Assembly (NCBI GenBank): GCA_902592275.1
Contig: CACJDW010000001.1
Span: 151,771-215,770 of the forward strand
Source of the DNA: an uncultured Pelagibacteraceae bacterium
GTDB lineage: Bacteria > Pseudomonadota > Alphaproteobacteria > Pelagibacterales > Pelagibacteraceae
Reading direction: 5' to 3'
Length of the DNA: 64,000 nt
Shown: piece by piece, positions 41,248 through 50,919 of the stretch
How the letters are laid out: the number at the start of each line of letters is the position of its first letter
Numbering within the stretch: the first letter of the stretch is position 1
The notes under the pieces: model-generated
What the model was told of the DNA's origin: nothing
What the model saw: only the letters and a program-made list of their open reading frames with translations
The model's database searches: none
Translations under genes and position numbers: made by a program

Positions 41248-41734
41248 TGCAACATTTTGGGTAGCCGTATCATTTATTATTTTTTTTGGAGCGTTAATTT
41301 ACCTTAAAATTCCTCAAAAAATTTCTGAAATGTTAGATAAAATGATATCTGACATTAAAAATGAAATTGATGAAAGTGAAAAATTAAGAACTGAGGCAAA
41401 AACACTATTAGATAACTCACAAAAAAAATTAGATACAGCTCAGTCTGTTAGCAACGAAATTCTTGAGAACGCCAAAAAAGATGCAGATAGATTAATAATT
41501 GAGATGAATGATAAGTTTCATAAATCATCAGAAATTAAAAAAAATTTAGCTGAAAATAAAATAAGTCAGATGAAAGAAGCGGCTTTAAAAGAAATTAAGG
41601 ACGCATCAATAAAAATTGCAGTGGACTCAGTTAAAAAAATAATAACTACATCTTTAGACAAGTCAAAATTAGATGCTGTGTTTCAAAAAAATTTAGATGA
41701 AACTAAAGCAGAGTTAAAAAAAATTAACTCATAA
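41237..41734 (+). CDS. atpF: F0F1 ATP synthase subunit b
   Basis: Second peripheral stalk subunit, 165 residues from the ATG at 41237 (MAIDATFWVAVSFIIFFGALIYLKIPQ is the membrane helix; the rest is coiled coil with KKIITTSLDKSK near the end). An in-frame start at 41198 would lie within atpF'. It ends the F0 set; F1 genes are not in the window, as usual in alphaproteobacteria. A 39-base gap leads to crtI. Confidence 0.93.
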   Translation: MAIDATFWVAVSFIIFFGALIYLKIPQKISEMLDKMISDIKNEIDESEKLRTEAKTLLDNSQKKLDTAQSVSNEILENAKKDADRLIIEMNDKFHKSSEIKKNLAENKISQMKEAALKEIKDASIKIAVDSVKKIITTSLDKSKLDAVFQKNLDETKAELKKINS

Positions 41735-41738
41735 TACA

Positions 41739-41765
41739 CTTACAATTTTTCAAAAAAGCTATAAA
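41739..41765 (+). promoter_or_regulatory. Possible promoter of the crt/retinal operon
   Basis: CTTACA at 41739-41744 and TATAAA at 41760-41765 are separated by 15 bases, in the 39-base gap between atpF and crtI. The spacing is short of ideal. If used, transcription would begin within a few bases of the crtI ATG at 41774, giving a nearly leaderless message. Low confidence in an AT-rich background. Confidence 0.25.
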
Positions 41766-41773
41766 TTATTAAA

Positions 41774-43234
41774 ATGAACTCTATAGTCATTGGATCGGGA
41801 TTTGGTGGGATCGCAGCAGCGCTAAGGCTTAAGGCAAAAGGACATAACGTAAAATTAATAGAAAAACATCCAGATCTAGGTGGAAGAGCAAGAGTTTTTA
41901 AAAAAAACGGATTTATATATGATGCTGGACCAACAGTAATTACTGCACCCTACTTAATTAGTGAATTGTTCGAGTTATTCAATAAAGATCCAAAAAATTA
42001 TATAGAACTAACTCCACTTAAAATTTGGTACCAGTTTATTTTTGAGGACAAAACTAAATTTAACTATTCAGGCGACGAAATAGAGATGAAAGACCAAATT
42101 GAGAAACTTAGCAAAGAAGATGTAAATGGATATGAAAAATTAGTTAATTTTACAAAAAAAATATTTGATAAAGGTTTTTTAGAACTTGCAGATGTACCAT
42201 TTGATAAACCTTTCGTAATGATGCAACAATTGCCTGCTCTGTTAAAACTTAAAAGTTATAAATCAGTTTACTCACTTGTTTCATCTTATATAAAAAATGA
42301 AAAATTAAGAAGAATGCTTAGCATGCATCCTTTACTAGTTGGGGGAAACCCTTTTACCACCACTTCTATTTATGGATTAATTCTTTATTTAGAAAAAAAA
42401 TGGGGAATACATTATTCAGTTGGAGGAACAGGAAATATAATTAAAGGTTTTGAAAAATTAATGAATGAGGTTGGTATTGAAATAATAAAAAACAGTGAAG
42501 TAACAGAAATTATATCAAAAAATAATAAAATAAGTGGTGTAAAATTAAATAATGAAAATGAAATTGGTGCAGATAATGTTGTTTGTAATGCAGATCCACC
42601 TGCATTTTATGAGAAGATGTTAAACAAAAGCAACGAGAATTCCATGTTGTTTAATTGGAAAAAAAATCGAATGGAATATTCTATGGGTTTATTTGTTTAT
42701 TATTTTGGAACAAAAAAAATTTATGAGAATGTTGAACATCATACAATAAAGTTTGGAAACAAGTATAAAGAACATCTTGATGACATATTTGATAAGAAAA
42801 AATTAAATAACGATATTAGCTACTATCTTCACAGACCTACAGCGACTGATAAAACTATGGCCCCAGAAGGAAATGATTGTTTTTATGTGTTAGTACCTGT
42901 TCCTAACAATCAGTCAAAAATAAATTGGGAAACTGAAGGTGAGAAAATGAAAAATCTTGTAATTGAAAAAATGGAAAAAGACTTAATGCCGGATCTTAAG
43001 AATAATATAGTTGAGGACTTTTATCTAACACCTGATTACTTTGAAAAGGAATTAAATACAAAATATGGATCAGGATTTTCAATTCAACCTAAATTTACGC
43101 AATCCGCATACTTTAGATTTCATAATAAATCAGAAATATATGATGGTTTGTACTTTGTTGGTGCTGGTACACATCCAGGAGCTGGAGTTCCAGGAGTTCT
43201 CTCTTCAGCAAAAGTTTTAGATAAATTATTTTAA
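41774..43234 (+). CDS. crtI: Phytoene desaturase
   Basis: FAD enzyme converting phytoene to lycopene. The 486-residue protein has the N-terminal VIGSGFGGIAAALRLKAKGH dinucleotide motif, DLGGRARVFKKNGFIYDAGPTVI, and the C-terminal GLYFVGAGTHPGAGVPGVLSSAKV CrtI signature. First gene of crtI-crtB-crtY-blh. Its stop overlaps the crtB start by one base (TAATG). Confidence 0.97.
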   Translation: MNSIVIGSGFGGIAAALRLKAKGHNVKLIEKHPDLGGRARVFKKNGFIYDAGPTVITAPYLISELFELFNKDPKNYIELTPLKIWYQFIFEDKTKFNYSGDEIEMKDQIEKLSKEDVNGYEKLVNFTKKIFDKGFLELADVPFDKPFVMMQQLPALLKLKSYKSVYSLVSSYIKNEKLRRMLSMHPLLVGGNPFTTTSIYGLILYLEKKWGIHYSVGGTGNIIKGFEKLMNEVGIEIIKNSEVTEIISKNNKISGVKLNNENEIGADNVVCNADPPAFYEKMLNKSNENSMLFNWKKNRMEYSMGLFVYYFGTKKIYENVEHHTIKFGNKYKEHLDDIFDKKKLNNDISYYLHRPTATDKTMAPEGNDCFYVLVPVPNNQSKINWETEGEKMKNLVIEKMEKDLMPDLKNNIVEDFYLTPDYFEKELNTKYGSGFSIQPKFTQSAYFRFHNKSEIYDGLYFVGAGTHPGAGVPGVLSSAKVLDKLF

Positions 43235-44085
43235 TGTTAACAAAGAATTATTTAGCTATTTACGCAAAATCTTTCAATTGGGCAGGTTTTTTTTTACCAA
43301 AAAAAACTTATCAAAAATGCTCTGCGCTTTATGATTTTTGCAGAGAGGTAGATAATATTGCTGATGATGAAAATAAGATAGAAGTAAAAAAAGATAATTT
43401 TATTAAATTTAAAAATAATTTTATAAATAAAAATTATGATGATCCAGTTATTAAAAACATGTGGGATCTAATTAATGAATTTAATATTTCAACTAAAATT
43501 ATAGACGATTTATTTGAGGGTATTAATTCTGATATAAAAGAAAATATTAAACTTAATTCAAAAAAAGAGTTATTAATATATTCCTACAGGGTGGCTGGAA
43601 CAGTTGGGTTGATGATGGCTAAAATATTGAATGTTCATAAAGAACAATCTCTTAAATCAGCTATTGATCTTGGGATTGCTATGCAATTAACAAATATTTC
43701 TAGGGATATTATGGAAGATAAAAAAAATAATAGATTTTATATAAATGAAAGTTTTGAAGACATAAAGAGTACAATCAAGCTTTCAGAAAAGTTTTATGAA
43801 AACTCATTTTACTCAATAAAAGAAATACCTTTACGTTTCAGATTTTCTATTTTAGTTGCAAGAAGAGTTTATAGAAAAATAGGATATAAAATTTTAAACA
43901 AACAAAACATAGAAAATTATAAAAAATCAGGAAAAATTTATGTTTCAAATATTGAAAAAATTATTGAAACTTTTTTATCTATTTTTGACTTAATTAAGTT
44001 ATCACTTATAAGTAAAAACGATGATAATATTAATCATGATCATAATTTAATTAATGAAGAAATAAACTTAAATGAAAGAATTTGA
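43234..44085 (+). CDS. crtB: Phytoene synthase
   Basis: Joins two geranylgeranyl diphosphates to phytoene. The 283-residue sequence keeps the first Asp-rich motif in LYDFCREVDNIADDE and the second in GIAMQLTNISRDIMEDKKNNRFY. The substrate supplier crtE is not in the window. It overlaps crtY by 14 bases. Confidence 0.96.
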   Translation: MLTKNYLAIYAKSFNWAGFFLPKKTYQKCSALYDFCREVDNIADDENKIEVKKDNFIKFKNNFINKNYDDPVIKNMWDLINEFNISTKIIDDLFEGINSDIKENIKLNSKKELLIYSYRVAGTVGLMMAKILNVHKEQSLKSAIDLGIAMQLTNISRDIMEDKKNNRFYINESFEDIKSTIKLSEKFYENSFYSIKEIPLRFRFSILVARRVYRKIGYKILNKQNIENYKKSGKIYVSNIEKIIETFLSIFDLIKLSLISKNDDNINHDHNLINEEINLNERI

Positions 44086-45136
44086 TTACATAATTATAGG
44101 TGGAGGTTGCGCAGGTCTTTCATTAGCATATGAGCTGGAAGTTTATGAAAAATTAAAAGATAAAACCTTAGCAATCATTGAGCCAAGAGAAGATTATAAA
44201 AGAGATAAAACTTGGTCATTTTGGAAAGTTTTTTCACATAACTTCAATGACTGCGTCAAAAAGAGTTGGAATAATTTTACAATTAATACACACAATAATA
44301 CGAAATATATAGATTGCGAACCTACACCATATCAAACAATTGATAGTGGTATGTTCTACGAAAAAATACTTTCAAAACTTAAATTAAATAAAAATATTCA
44401 GTTTTTTAAAAGTATTGATGAAATAGATAAATCAAATTCAGTTTTATTTAATAGTGTACCTAGTTTTGAGAATAAACAGAATGAATTATGGCAACACTTT
44501 TGTGGTGTAGAGATAGAAACCCGAAAAGATTTTTTTGATGAAGAAATATTTAATTTAATGGACTTTAATTGTGATCAAAGAAATAGAGTGCATTTTTTTT
44601 ACACTCTACCCTTTACAAAAAAAACAGCGCTTGTTGAAACTACTTGGATATCAGAACTAAATAATAATTCCCTAAATGATTATGAAGAGCAAATTGATGA
44701 CTACTTAAGTAATCATTTAAACTTGAGACAATGTAAAATACATTTTAAAGAACAAGGCGCCATTCCTCTTTTTAGACAAAAAAACGTGAATAAATTAAAT
44801 GAAATTTACATTGGTTCAGCGGGAGGCATGACTAGATTAAGTACAGGGTATACTTTCCTAAATATTCAGGAACAGAGCAGATATATAAGAGAAAACATAG
44901 AAAATATAAAAAATGTAAATCTATTTAAAATTAATTCAAAATATGATTTTTTAGATAAAATCTTATTAAGAGTTCTTAAAAACAACCCTAACGAAATGGG
45001 TAATATATTTTTCAAAGTTTTTAATTCAAAACCTAAAACAGCTATCAATTTTTTATCAAATAAAAGCAGTTTTTTTGAAGATTTAGAGATAATTCTAAAA
45101 ATGCCAAAGTGGAAATTTTTAAAAGAATTAATTTAA
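44072..45136 (+). CDS. crtY: Lycopene beta-cyclase
   Basis: Cyclises both ends of lycopene to beta-carotene. The 354-residue flavoprotein has DYIIIGGGCAGLSLAYEL, DKTWSFWKVF, the family residues FFYTLPFTKKTALVETTWIS and GGMTRLSTGYTFLNIQEQSR. CrtY-type, as in proteobacterial retinal clusters, not the heterodimeric type. One base separates it from blh. Confidence 0.95.
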   Translation: MKEFDYIIIGGGCAGLSLAYELEVYEKLKDKTLAIIEPREDYKRDKTWSFWKVFSHNFNDCVKKSWNNFTINTHNNTKYIDCEPTPYQTIDSGMFYEKILSKLKLNKNIQFFKSIDEIDKSNSVLFNSVPSFENKQNELWQHFCGVEIETRKDFFDEEIFNLMDFNCDQRNRVHFFYTLPFTKKTALVETTWISELNNNSLNDYEEQIDDYLSNHLNLRQCKIHFKEQGAIPLFRQKNVNKLNEIYIGSAGGMTRLSTGYTFLNIQEQSRYIRENIENIKNVNLFKINSKYDFLDKILLRVLKNNPNEMGNIFFKVFNSKPKTAINFLSNKSSFFEDLEIILKMPKWKFLKELI

Positions 45137-45137
45137 A

Positions 45138-46073
45138 ATGAATAATAAAATAAAAAAAATAAATCTAAATCATTCATTTATTTTTTTCTTTATTGTAAAC
45201 ATTTTTTGTATTTTACTTTTCAAGTTTAATAATTTTAATATTTCATCAATTTTGTGTTTACTTTTAATTTTAATTATAGGGGTTTCTCATGGTTCATTAG
45301 ATCATATTAAGGGAAAAAAACTGCTTAAATTATTTAATATAAAATCAAATTATATATTCTATATTACATATATTTTAATTTCGGCATTAATTATAGTAAC
45401 TTGGATATTGTTACCATCAATTACTTTAATAGTTTTTTTAATAATCGCCTCCTACCACTTTGGCAAAGAAGATACACAATTTTTGATTAATGATAGATCT
45501 TATTTCACCCAAATACTTTATTTTTTTAAAGGATTTTTAATTATACTTGCTCCTTTATATTTTCATTTTCAGGAAACAATAGCAATTTTCAAATTATTAT
45601 TAATTGATAATGAGGCATTTTATTCAAGTTTAAATTTTATCGAGACAAATAATGTAATTCAAATAGGAATATTCTGTAGCACCCTGTCTAGTATTTTTCT
45701 TTTCTTAAAGAATTTTGAAATAAAAAAATTTGTAGTTTTTTTAGATTATTTCTCAATTTTAATATTAAATTACTATTTATCTCCACTAATTGCTTTTACC
45801 GCTTATTTCTGTTTTTTACACTCGATTAGGCACTCAATTTCACTAGCTACTGAGCTTGATCCAGATAGTGTAGTTAACGGATTTAGATTGTTTGTTAAAA
45901 AAGCTTTACCTTTAACAATTTTGACAGCTGTTTTTTCTTTTATTGCTCTATATATGCTGAGTTATTCGAATAATCTAGATAGTGCAATTTTAAAAATAAT
46001 ATTTATAGGTTTGGCGTCTTTAACCTTTCCACATATATTGCTGGAATATTTTTTAGAAAAAAATGAAACATAA
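45138..46073 (+). CDS. blh: Beta-carotene 15,15'-dioxygenase (Brp/Blh family)
   Basis: Cleaves beta-carotene into two retinal molecules, the rhodopsin chromophore. The 311-residue protein is strongly hydrophobic with about eight helices. Candidate iron-binding His residues lie in IGVSHGSLDH, ASYHFGKED and FLHSIRHSISLA, matching the family. No rhodopsin gene is in this window, so the retinal must be used by a protein encoded elsewhere. It overlaps ispH by 11 bases. Confidence 0.94.
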   Translation: MNNKIKKINLNHSFIFFFIVNIFCILLFKFNNFNISSILCLLLILIIGVSHGSLDHIKGKKLLKLFNIKSNYIFYITYILISALIIVTWILLPSITLIVFLIIASYHFGKEDTQFLINDRSYFTQILYFFKGFLIILAPLYFHFQETIAIFKLLLIDNEAFYSSLNFIETNNVIQIGIFCSTLSSIFLFLKNFEIKKFVVFLDYFSILILNYYLSPLIAFTAYFCFLHSIRHSISLATELDPDSVVNGFRLFVKKALPLTILTAVFSFIALYMLSYSNNLDSAILKIIFIGLASLTFPHILLEYFLEKNET

Positions 46074-47007
46074 AGAATTAAAAATATTATTATCTGCACC
46101 TCGTGGGTTCTGTGCTGGGGTAGAAAGAGCAATTGAAATAGTAGAAAAATCTATCCAAAAATTTGGAGCTCCCGTTTATGTGCGTCATGAAATAGTCCAT
46201 AATAAGTATGTTGTAGATGATTTAAAAAATAAAGGTGCAATATTTGTGGAAGAGCTGGAGGAGATAAAAGATAAATCAAGACCAGTAATATTTTCAGCAC
46301 ATGGTGTTCCAAAAAAAATACCTGAAGATGCAAAAAGTTATAAAATGACTTATGTAGATGCTACATGTCCACTAGTCTCTAAAGTTCATAGAGAAGCAGA
46401 AAATCTAAATAAAGCCGGTTACCATATAATTTTAATTGGTCATGAAAATCATCCTGAAGTAATTGGGACTATGGGTCAATTAAAAAAAGGTTCTATAGAT
46501 CTAATCCAAAATGAGGAAGAGGCTATAAACTATCAAAATAAACTAGAAAAAAAATTAGCATATATTACTCAGACTACTTTATCAGTTGATGACACAAAAG
46601 AGATAATCAAAATTTTAAAAAATAATTTTCCTAATATAAAAGAACCAATGAAAGAAGATATTTGTTATGCAACTACTAACCGTCAAATGGCAGTAAAAAA
46701 TATTGCAAAAAATTGTGATATGTTTTTTGTTATTGGAAGTAGAAACTCTTCAAATTCTGTTAGGCTTGTTGAGGTGGCAAAAAAATCAGGCTGTGAAAAT
46801 TCACAACTTATTCACTCTGAAAGCTCAATACCGTTTGACCAAATAGAAAATTGCAATACTATAGGTATATCTTCAGGAGCATCTGCACCAGAAATATTAG
46901 TTGAAAATTTTCTTAATAATTTAAAAAATAAATTTTCTATAAGTATCGATGAAGTTGAAATAATTAAAGAAGATGTAGTATTTAAAGTTCCCAAAAAATT
47001 AAATTAA
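46063..47007 (+). CDS. ispH: 4-hydroxy-3-methylbut-2-enyl diphosphate reductase
   Basis: Iron-sulfur enzyme giving IPP and DMAPP in the last MEP step. The three cluster cysteines are in APRGFCAGVERA, VDATCPLVSKVH and EDICYATTNRQ; GHENHPEVIGTMGQ and ISSGASAPEILVE are further hallmarks. At 314 residues it is standard. Its start overlaps blh by 11 bases, so precursor supply is tied to retinal synthesis. thrB follows after two bases. Confidence 0.97.
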   Translation: MKHKELKILLSAPRGFCAGVERAIEIVEKSIQKFGAPVYVRHEIVHNKYVVDDLKNKGAIFVEELEEIKDKSRPVIFSAHGVPKKIPEDAKSYKMTYVDATCPLVSKVHREAENLNKAGYHIILIGHENHPEVIGTMGQLKKGSIDLIQNEEEAINYQNKLEKKLAYITQTTLSVDDTKEIIKILKNNFPNIKEPMKEDICYATTNRQMAVKNIAKNCDMFFVIGSRNSSNSVRLVEVAKKSGCENSQLIHSESSIPFDQIENCNTIGISSGASAPEILVENFLNNLKNKFSISIDEVEIIKEDVVFKVPKKLN

Positions 47008-47009
47008 AA

Positions 47010-47975
47010 ATGGCTGTCTATACAAAAATAAATCAAAAAGAAATTAATATTATTAATAAAAATTTTAATATTGATAAAATAACAAATTTTAAAGGTATTA
47101 AGCAAGGAATAGAAAACACAAACTATCTTCTTAAATCAAAAAAGAAAAAATACATTTTAACAATTTTTGAAAAAAGAGTTTTACAAAAGGAAATACCTTT
47201 TTTTATGAAATTAATGGATAATTTAAATAGTTCAAAAATAAACTGTCCTAAGCCACTGAAAACTAGAAATAATAAATATCTTATTAAATTAAAAAATAAA
47301 ACTGCATGCATTGTATCATTCCTAGAGGGTAAAGATAAAAAAATATTAAATATAAATGATTGTTATACAGTTGGTAAAACAATTGCTCAAATGCATTCAG
47401 TCACAAAAAAAATGAAACTTAATAGAAAAAATTCAATGGGGGTTAGAAATTTGAAGCCTTTATTAGAAAGTATTAAATTTAAATCAAAAAAATTTTCAAA
47501 TTTAAACATCTTTTTAAAAAATAACCTTAAAGATATTAGTAAAAATTGGCCTAAAAAATTACCTAAAGGTATTATCCATGGTGACTTATTTATAGATAAT
47601 ATTTTCTTCAAAAAAAATAAACTTTCTGGAATTATCGATTTCTACTTCGCTGCTAATGATTATTTTATGTATGAAATTGCTATATGTATCAATGCTCTTT
47701 GTTTTGACCATAATAAGAGCAAATTCCAAATGAATCATAAAAAAATTAAAAATTTAATCAGAGGATATGAAAGCATTAAAAAAATTTCAATAAAGGAAAA
47801 GAAATCTATAAATATTTTATGTAGAGGTGCAGCATTAAGATATTTATTAACGAGATTGTATGACTACTCAAATACACCAAAAACAGCATTGATTAAAATT
47901 AAAGACCCTAATGAATATTATCAAAAATTACTTTCTCACAATAATTTAAATTCATTCAAAGATTATTTAAATTAA
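47010..47975 (+). CDS. thrB: Homoserine kinase, type II (APH fold)
   Basis: Phosphorylates homoserine for threonine synthesis. The 321-residue protein belongs to the aminoglycoside-phosphotransferase-like form, with FKGIKQGIENTNYLLKSKKKKYILTIFEKR, the catalytic HGDLFIDNIFFKKNKLSGIIDFYFA, and GRTIAQMH-like GKTIAQMHSVTKK. thrC, the next step, is encoded nearby on the opposite strand. Its stop overlaps rnhA by one base (TAATG). Confidence 0.93.
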   Translation: MAVYTKINQKEINIINKNFNIDKITNFKGIKQGIENTNYLLKSKKKKYILTIFEKRVLQKEIPFFMKLMDNLNSSKINCPKPLKTRNNKYLIKLKNKTACIVSFLEGKDKKILNINDCYTVGKTIAQMHSVTKKMKLNRKNSMGVRNLKPLLESIKFKSKKFSNLNIFLKNNLKDISKNWPKKLPKGIIHGDLFIDNIFFKKNKLSGIIDFYFAANDYFMYEIAICINALCFDHNKSKFQMNHKKIKNLIRGYESIKKISIKEKKSINILCRGAALRYLLTRLYDYSNTPKTALIKIKDPNEYYQKLLSHNNLNSFKDYLN

Positions 47976-48400
47976 TGATTATAATTTATACAGACGGCTC
48001 TTGTTTAACAAATCCAGGAAATGGTGGATGGGCTGCAATTATAAAAGATGAAAAAGAAATAAGAAAAATTAGTGGTAGTGAAAAAAACACTACAAATAAT
48101 AGAATGGAGCTACTTGCTCCGATTAATGCACTGAAAGATATGAAGCCTGGTGTTGAAATAAAAATATATACTGACTCTCAATATGTAAAAAATGGAATAA
48201 CTGAATGGATTAATACTTGGTTAGCTAATAATTGGAAAACATCAAAAAAAGAAGATGTTAAAAATAAAGATTTGTGGATTGAATTATATAATTTGAATAA
48301 ATCACTTAATGTTCAATGGAATTGGGTAAAGGCTCATGATGGAAATCCTATGAATGAAGAAGTAGACTTATTAGCTAAAAAAGCTGCAAATTTAAAGTAA
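47975..48400 (+). CDS. rnhA: Ribonuclease HI
   Basis: Degrades RNA in RNA-DNA hybrids. The 141-residue enzyme shows IIYTDGSCLTNPGNGGWAAI (first catalytic Asp7), NNRMELLAPINAL (Glu), IYTDSQYVKNGITEWI (Asp) and VKAHDGNPMNEEVDLLAKKAA. It ends inside the peroxiredoxin gene by nine bases. Confidence 0.97.
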   Translation: MIIIYTDGSCLTNPGNGGWAAIIKDEKEIRKISGSEKNTTNNRMELLAPINALKDMKPGVEIKIYTDSQYVKNGITEWINTWLANNWKTSKKEDVKNKDLWIELYNLNKSLNVQWNWVKAHDGNPMNEEVDLLAKKAANLK

Positions 48401-48877
48401 ATTTAAAAAATTTTCTGCTGCTGAAATTTCGCAAGATCCAGTATCTTTTTCTTCCTGAATCTTAACAACCTTCATATCTTCAACATACATGGTGTATCTA
48501 TTTGATCTAATTCCTAAACCTCTCCCACTTTTATCAACATCAGCACCGATATCTTTAGTAAAATTTAAAAAAGGGTCTCCCATCATAACAATTTTATCAC
48601 CTACGTTCTTTTCTTTTCCCCAAGCATTCATAACAAAAGGATCGTTTACAGATATGCAAATAATATGATCAATACCTTTTTCTTTGTACTTCTCATGCAA
48701 GTTAACATAACCAGGTAAATGTTTAGCAGAACACACTGATGTATAAGCACCTGGTAATCCAAATAAAACTACTTTTTTATTCTTGAAAAAATCTTCAATT
48801 TTTTTTTTAGTTGGCTCACCATTTTCTAAAACAAATACTTCTGAATTTGGCAGTAAATCGTTTTCGTTTATTTTCAT
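48392..48877 (-). CDS. Peroxiredoxin (Prx5-type)
   Basis: A 161-residue thiol peroxidase. The peroxidatic Cys is in FGLPGAYTSVCSAKHLPGY, followed by CISVNDPFVMNAWGK; a second Cys near the C-terminus (TGSCEIS) could resolve it. The Prx5 group typically reduces hydrogen and alkyl peroxides with glutaredoxin or glutathione. The start overlaps the thrC stop by one base. Confidence 0.93.
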   Translation of the reverse strand: MKINENDLLPNSEVFVLENGEPTKKKIEDFFKNKKVVLFGLPGAYTSVCSAKHLPGYVNLHEKYKEKGIDHIICISVNDPFVMNAWGKEKNVGDKIVMMGDPFLNFTKDIGADVDKSGRGLGIRSNRYTMYVEDMKVVKIQEEKDTGSCEISAAENFLNLL

Positions 48878-50256
48878 TATGTTCTATCTTTAATATGTTG
48901 TTTTACTTTTTCAATATCATTTTCAACAATATCATAATTTTCTTTTTGATCTAAAATAAAAGTTAATTCATTGGGCAATTCTGCTTTCACATTAATTGCA
49001 CTTTGAATGGCGCCTGGAAACTTGCAGGGATGCGCTGTTGCAAGTACGATATTGTTTCCTTTTAAGTTATGTTTATCAAATGCTCCATACCCAATAGCTG
49101 TGTGTGGATCTAAAACTACTGCAAATTTTTCATATACATTCTTAATTACCTCTAAAGTCTCATCCTCACTCATTCTAGCTGATAAAAAGTTTTCGCTAAT
49201 TTTGTTTAATTTATCGTTGTTTATTAAGTACTGTCCCTTCTCTTTAATATTTTTCATGTCTAGAGAAGTCTGTTGATCGTCTCCATTATTAAGATCAAAT
49301 ATAAGTCTTTCAAAATTACTGGCTATTTGTATGTCCATACTTGGAGAGATAGTTTCTGAAACTTTTTCTGCTTCATAACTACCTTTTGATATTGCTCTAT
49401 GTAAAATATCATTTTGATTAGTTGCAACAATCAATTTATCTATCGGCAAGCCCATTTTTTTAGCTAAATATCCTGCATATACATCTCCAAAATTTCCTGT
49501 CGGCACTGAAAAATTTGTTGGTTCACTTGCATCTTCAACTGATAAATAACTATAAAAGTAATAAACACTTTGAGCAATAATCCTCGCCCAGTTAATAGAG
49601 TTTACACCTGACATTTTAATATCACTTGAAAATTTCTTATCTGCAAACATGGATTTAACCAAGTTTTGACAATCATCAAAATTTCCCTTTATGGCTATGT
49701 TAAATACGTTTTCGTCTTTACCTGTTGTCATTAATTTTCTTTGAACTGGTGAAACACGATTATCTGGATGAAGCACAAAAATATTGACATTTTTTTTACC
49801 TCTTATTGCATCAATTGCTGCGGCACCAGTGTCTCCAGATGTGGCAACAACAATATTAATCTTTTGATTTTCATTATTTAAGTAATATTCGTAAAAGTTT
49901 CCCAAAAGTTGCATTGCAATATCTTTGAAAGCTAAAGTCGGACCATGAAACAGTTCTAACACTGTTCTGTCTCCAAGCTTTATGAAATCCACAACATTAT
50001 CTCTTCTAAATGCAGAGTAAGACTTATCAATAATTTTACTCAATTCAGCTTGTGACATGAAATTACCTATAAACGGATAAACGATCTTTTTGGCTAACTC
50101 TGAGTAGCTTAATTTTTTAAAATCTTTAACTTCATTTTCAGTATATTTCGTTAATTTTTCTGTAATAAATAAGCCTCCATCATCAGCAAGGCCTTTGATA
50201 AAAACGTCTTTAAATTCAAAGGTTTTTGATGTGTCTCTAGTACTTACGTATTTCAT
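48877..50256 (-). CDS. thrC: Threonine synthase
   Basis: PLP enzyme converting O-phosphohomoserine to threonine. The 459-residue protein has KYVSTRDTSKTFEFKDVFIKGLADDGGLF, the PLP-binding Lys in LELFHGPTLAFKDIAMQLLG and VATSGDTGAAAIDAIRG, the long form typical of proteobacteria. It sits directly behind surf1 (no spacer), as in several alphaproteobacterial cox operons. Confidence 0.96.
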   Translation of the reverse strand: MKYVSTRDTSKTFEFKDVFIKGLADDGGLFITEKLTKYTENEVKDFKKLSYSELAKKIVYPFIGNFMSQAELSKIIDKSYSAFRRDNVVDFIKLGDRTVLELFHGPTLAFKDIAMQLLGNFYEYYLNNENQKINIVVATSGDTGAAAIDAIRGKKNVNIFVLHPDNRVSPVQRKLMTTGKDENVFNIAIKGNFDDCQNLVKSMFADKKFSSDIKMSGVNSINWARIIAQSVYYFYSYLSVEDASEPTNFSVPTGNFGDVYAGYLAKKMGLPIDKLIVATNQNDILHRAISKGSYEAEKVSETISPSMDIQIASNFERLIFDLNNGDDQQTSLDMKNIKEKGQYLINNDKLNKISENFLSARMSEDETLEVIKNVYEKFAVVLDPHTAIGYGAFDKHNLKGNNIVLATAHPCKFPGAIQSAINVKAELPNELTFILDQKENYDIVENDIEKVKQHIKDRT

Positions 50257-50910
50257 TTAATAATTTTTTTTCCTAAAATATAAATATATTAAAAGAATTG
50301 AAATCGCCATAGAAAACCAAGTAATTGCATACTTCTTATGGTTATTTGAAATTTTAGCAGTAATCACTCTTGGTTTGGGAAATTTATAATCACCGTTTAA
50401 ATAAATGACATGCTCTGAAAAATTTCTTCCAGTAAATTTTGAAATATCTTCTCTATTCAAAGTAAACCAATAATTTTTCTCAATATCGTTTTCTGGTTTG
50501 AATGTACTTGGTTTACTTTGTAGCATAAGAGTGCCGACTATTTGATTTTGATCAACTAAATTTATTTCGGGTAGGTCTTTTTTTTCAAAAGGTATCCACC
50601 CCCTATTCAGTAAGTAATTTTCATCACCAATTTTTATTGGATTAATTACCTCAAACCCAGGTTTCCCTGCATCATTTAAATTATATAAGTAAATTTGTTT
50701 TTCAAAATCAATTTCTCCGCTAGTCTTTATTCTAAGATAATTTTTTTTTTTAATACTAGTTAATTCTACAGGGTCATTTTTTAAGGAATTTTCAATTTGC
50801 TCAATTAACTCTAATTTCCAATTTAATCTATAAATTTGCCAAAACCCAAGAGAGAGTAGAGTTAAAATAATAAAGTAGACAAAAACTGAAAATAGTAATT
50901 TATTCTTCAA
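50257..50910 (-). CDS. surf1: SURF1-family cytochrome oxidase assembly protein
   Basis: A 217-residue inner-membrane protein with two helices, one at each end (LLFSVFVYFIILTLLSLGFWQIYR and HKKYAITWFSMAISILLIYLYF), around a periplasmic domain. The N-terminal GFWQIYRLNWK and the NRGWIPF motif are the SURF1 hallmarks. It assists haem a insertion into subunit I. It follows ctaE in the cox operon. Confidence 0.9.
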   Translation of the reverse strand: MKNKLLFSVFVYFIILTLLSLGFWQIYRLNWKLELIEQIENSLKNDPVELTSIKKKNYLRIKTSGEIDFEKQIYLYNLNDAGKPGFEVINPIKIGDENYLLNRGWIPFEKKDLPEINLVDQNQIVGTLMLQSKPSTFKPENDIEKNYWFTLNREDISKFTGRNFSEHVIYLNGDYKFPKPRVITAKISNNHKKYAITWFSMAISILLIYLYFRKKNY

Positions 50911-50919
50911 GGATAAATA

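Noticed and set aside
41774..48400. Possible rhodopsin near the retinal genes
   Set aside because: No product in the window has the seven-helix pattern with a Schiff-base Lys in the last helix; blh is membrane-embedded but has the Blh His motifs.
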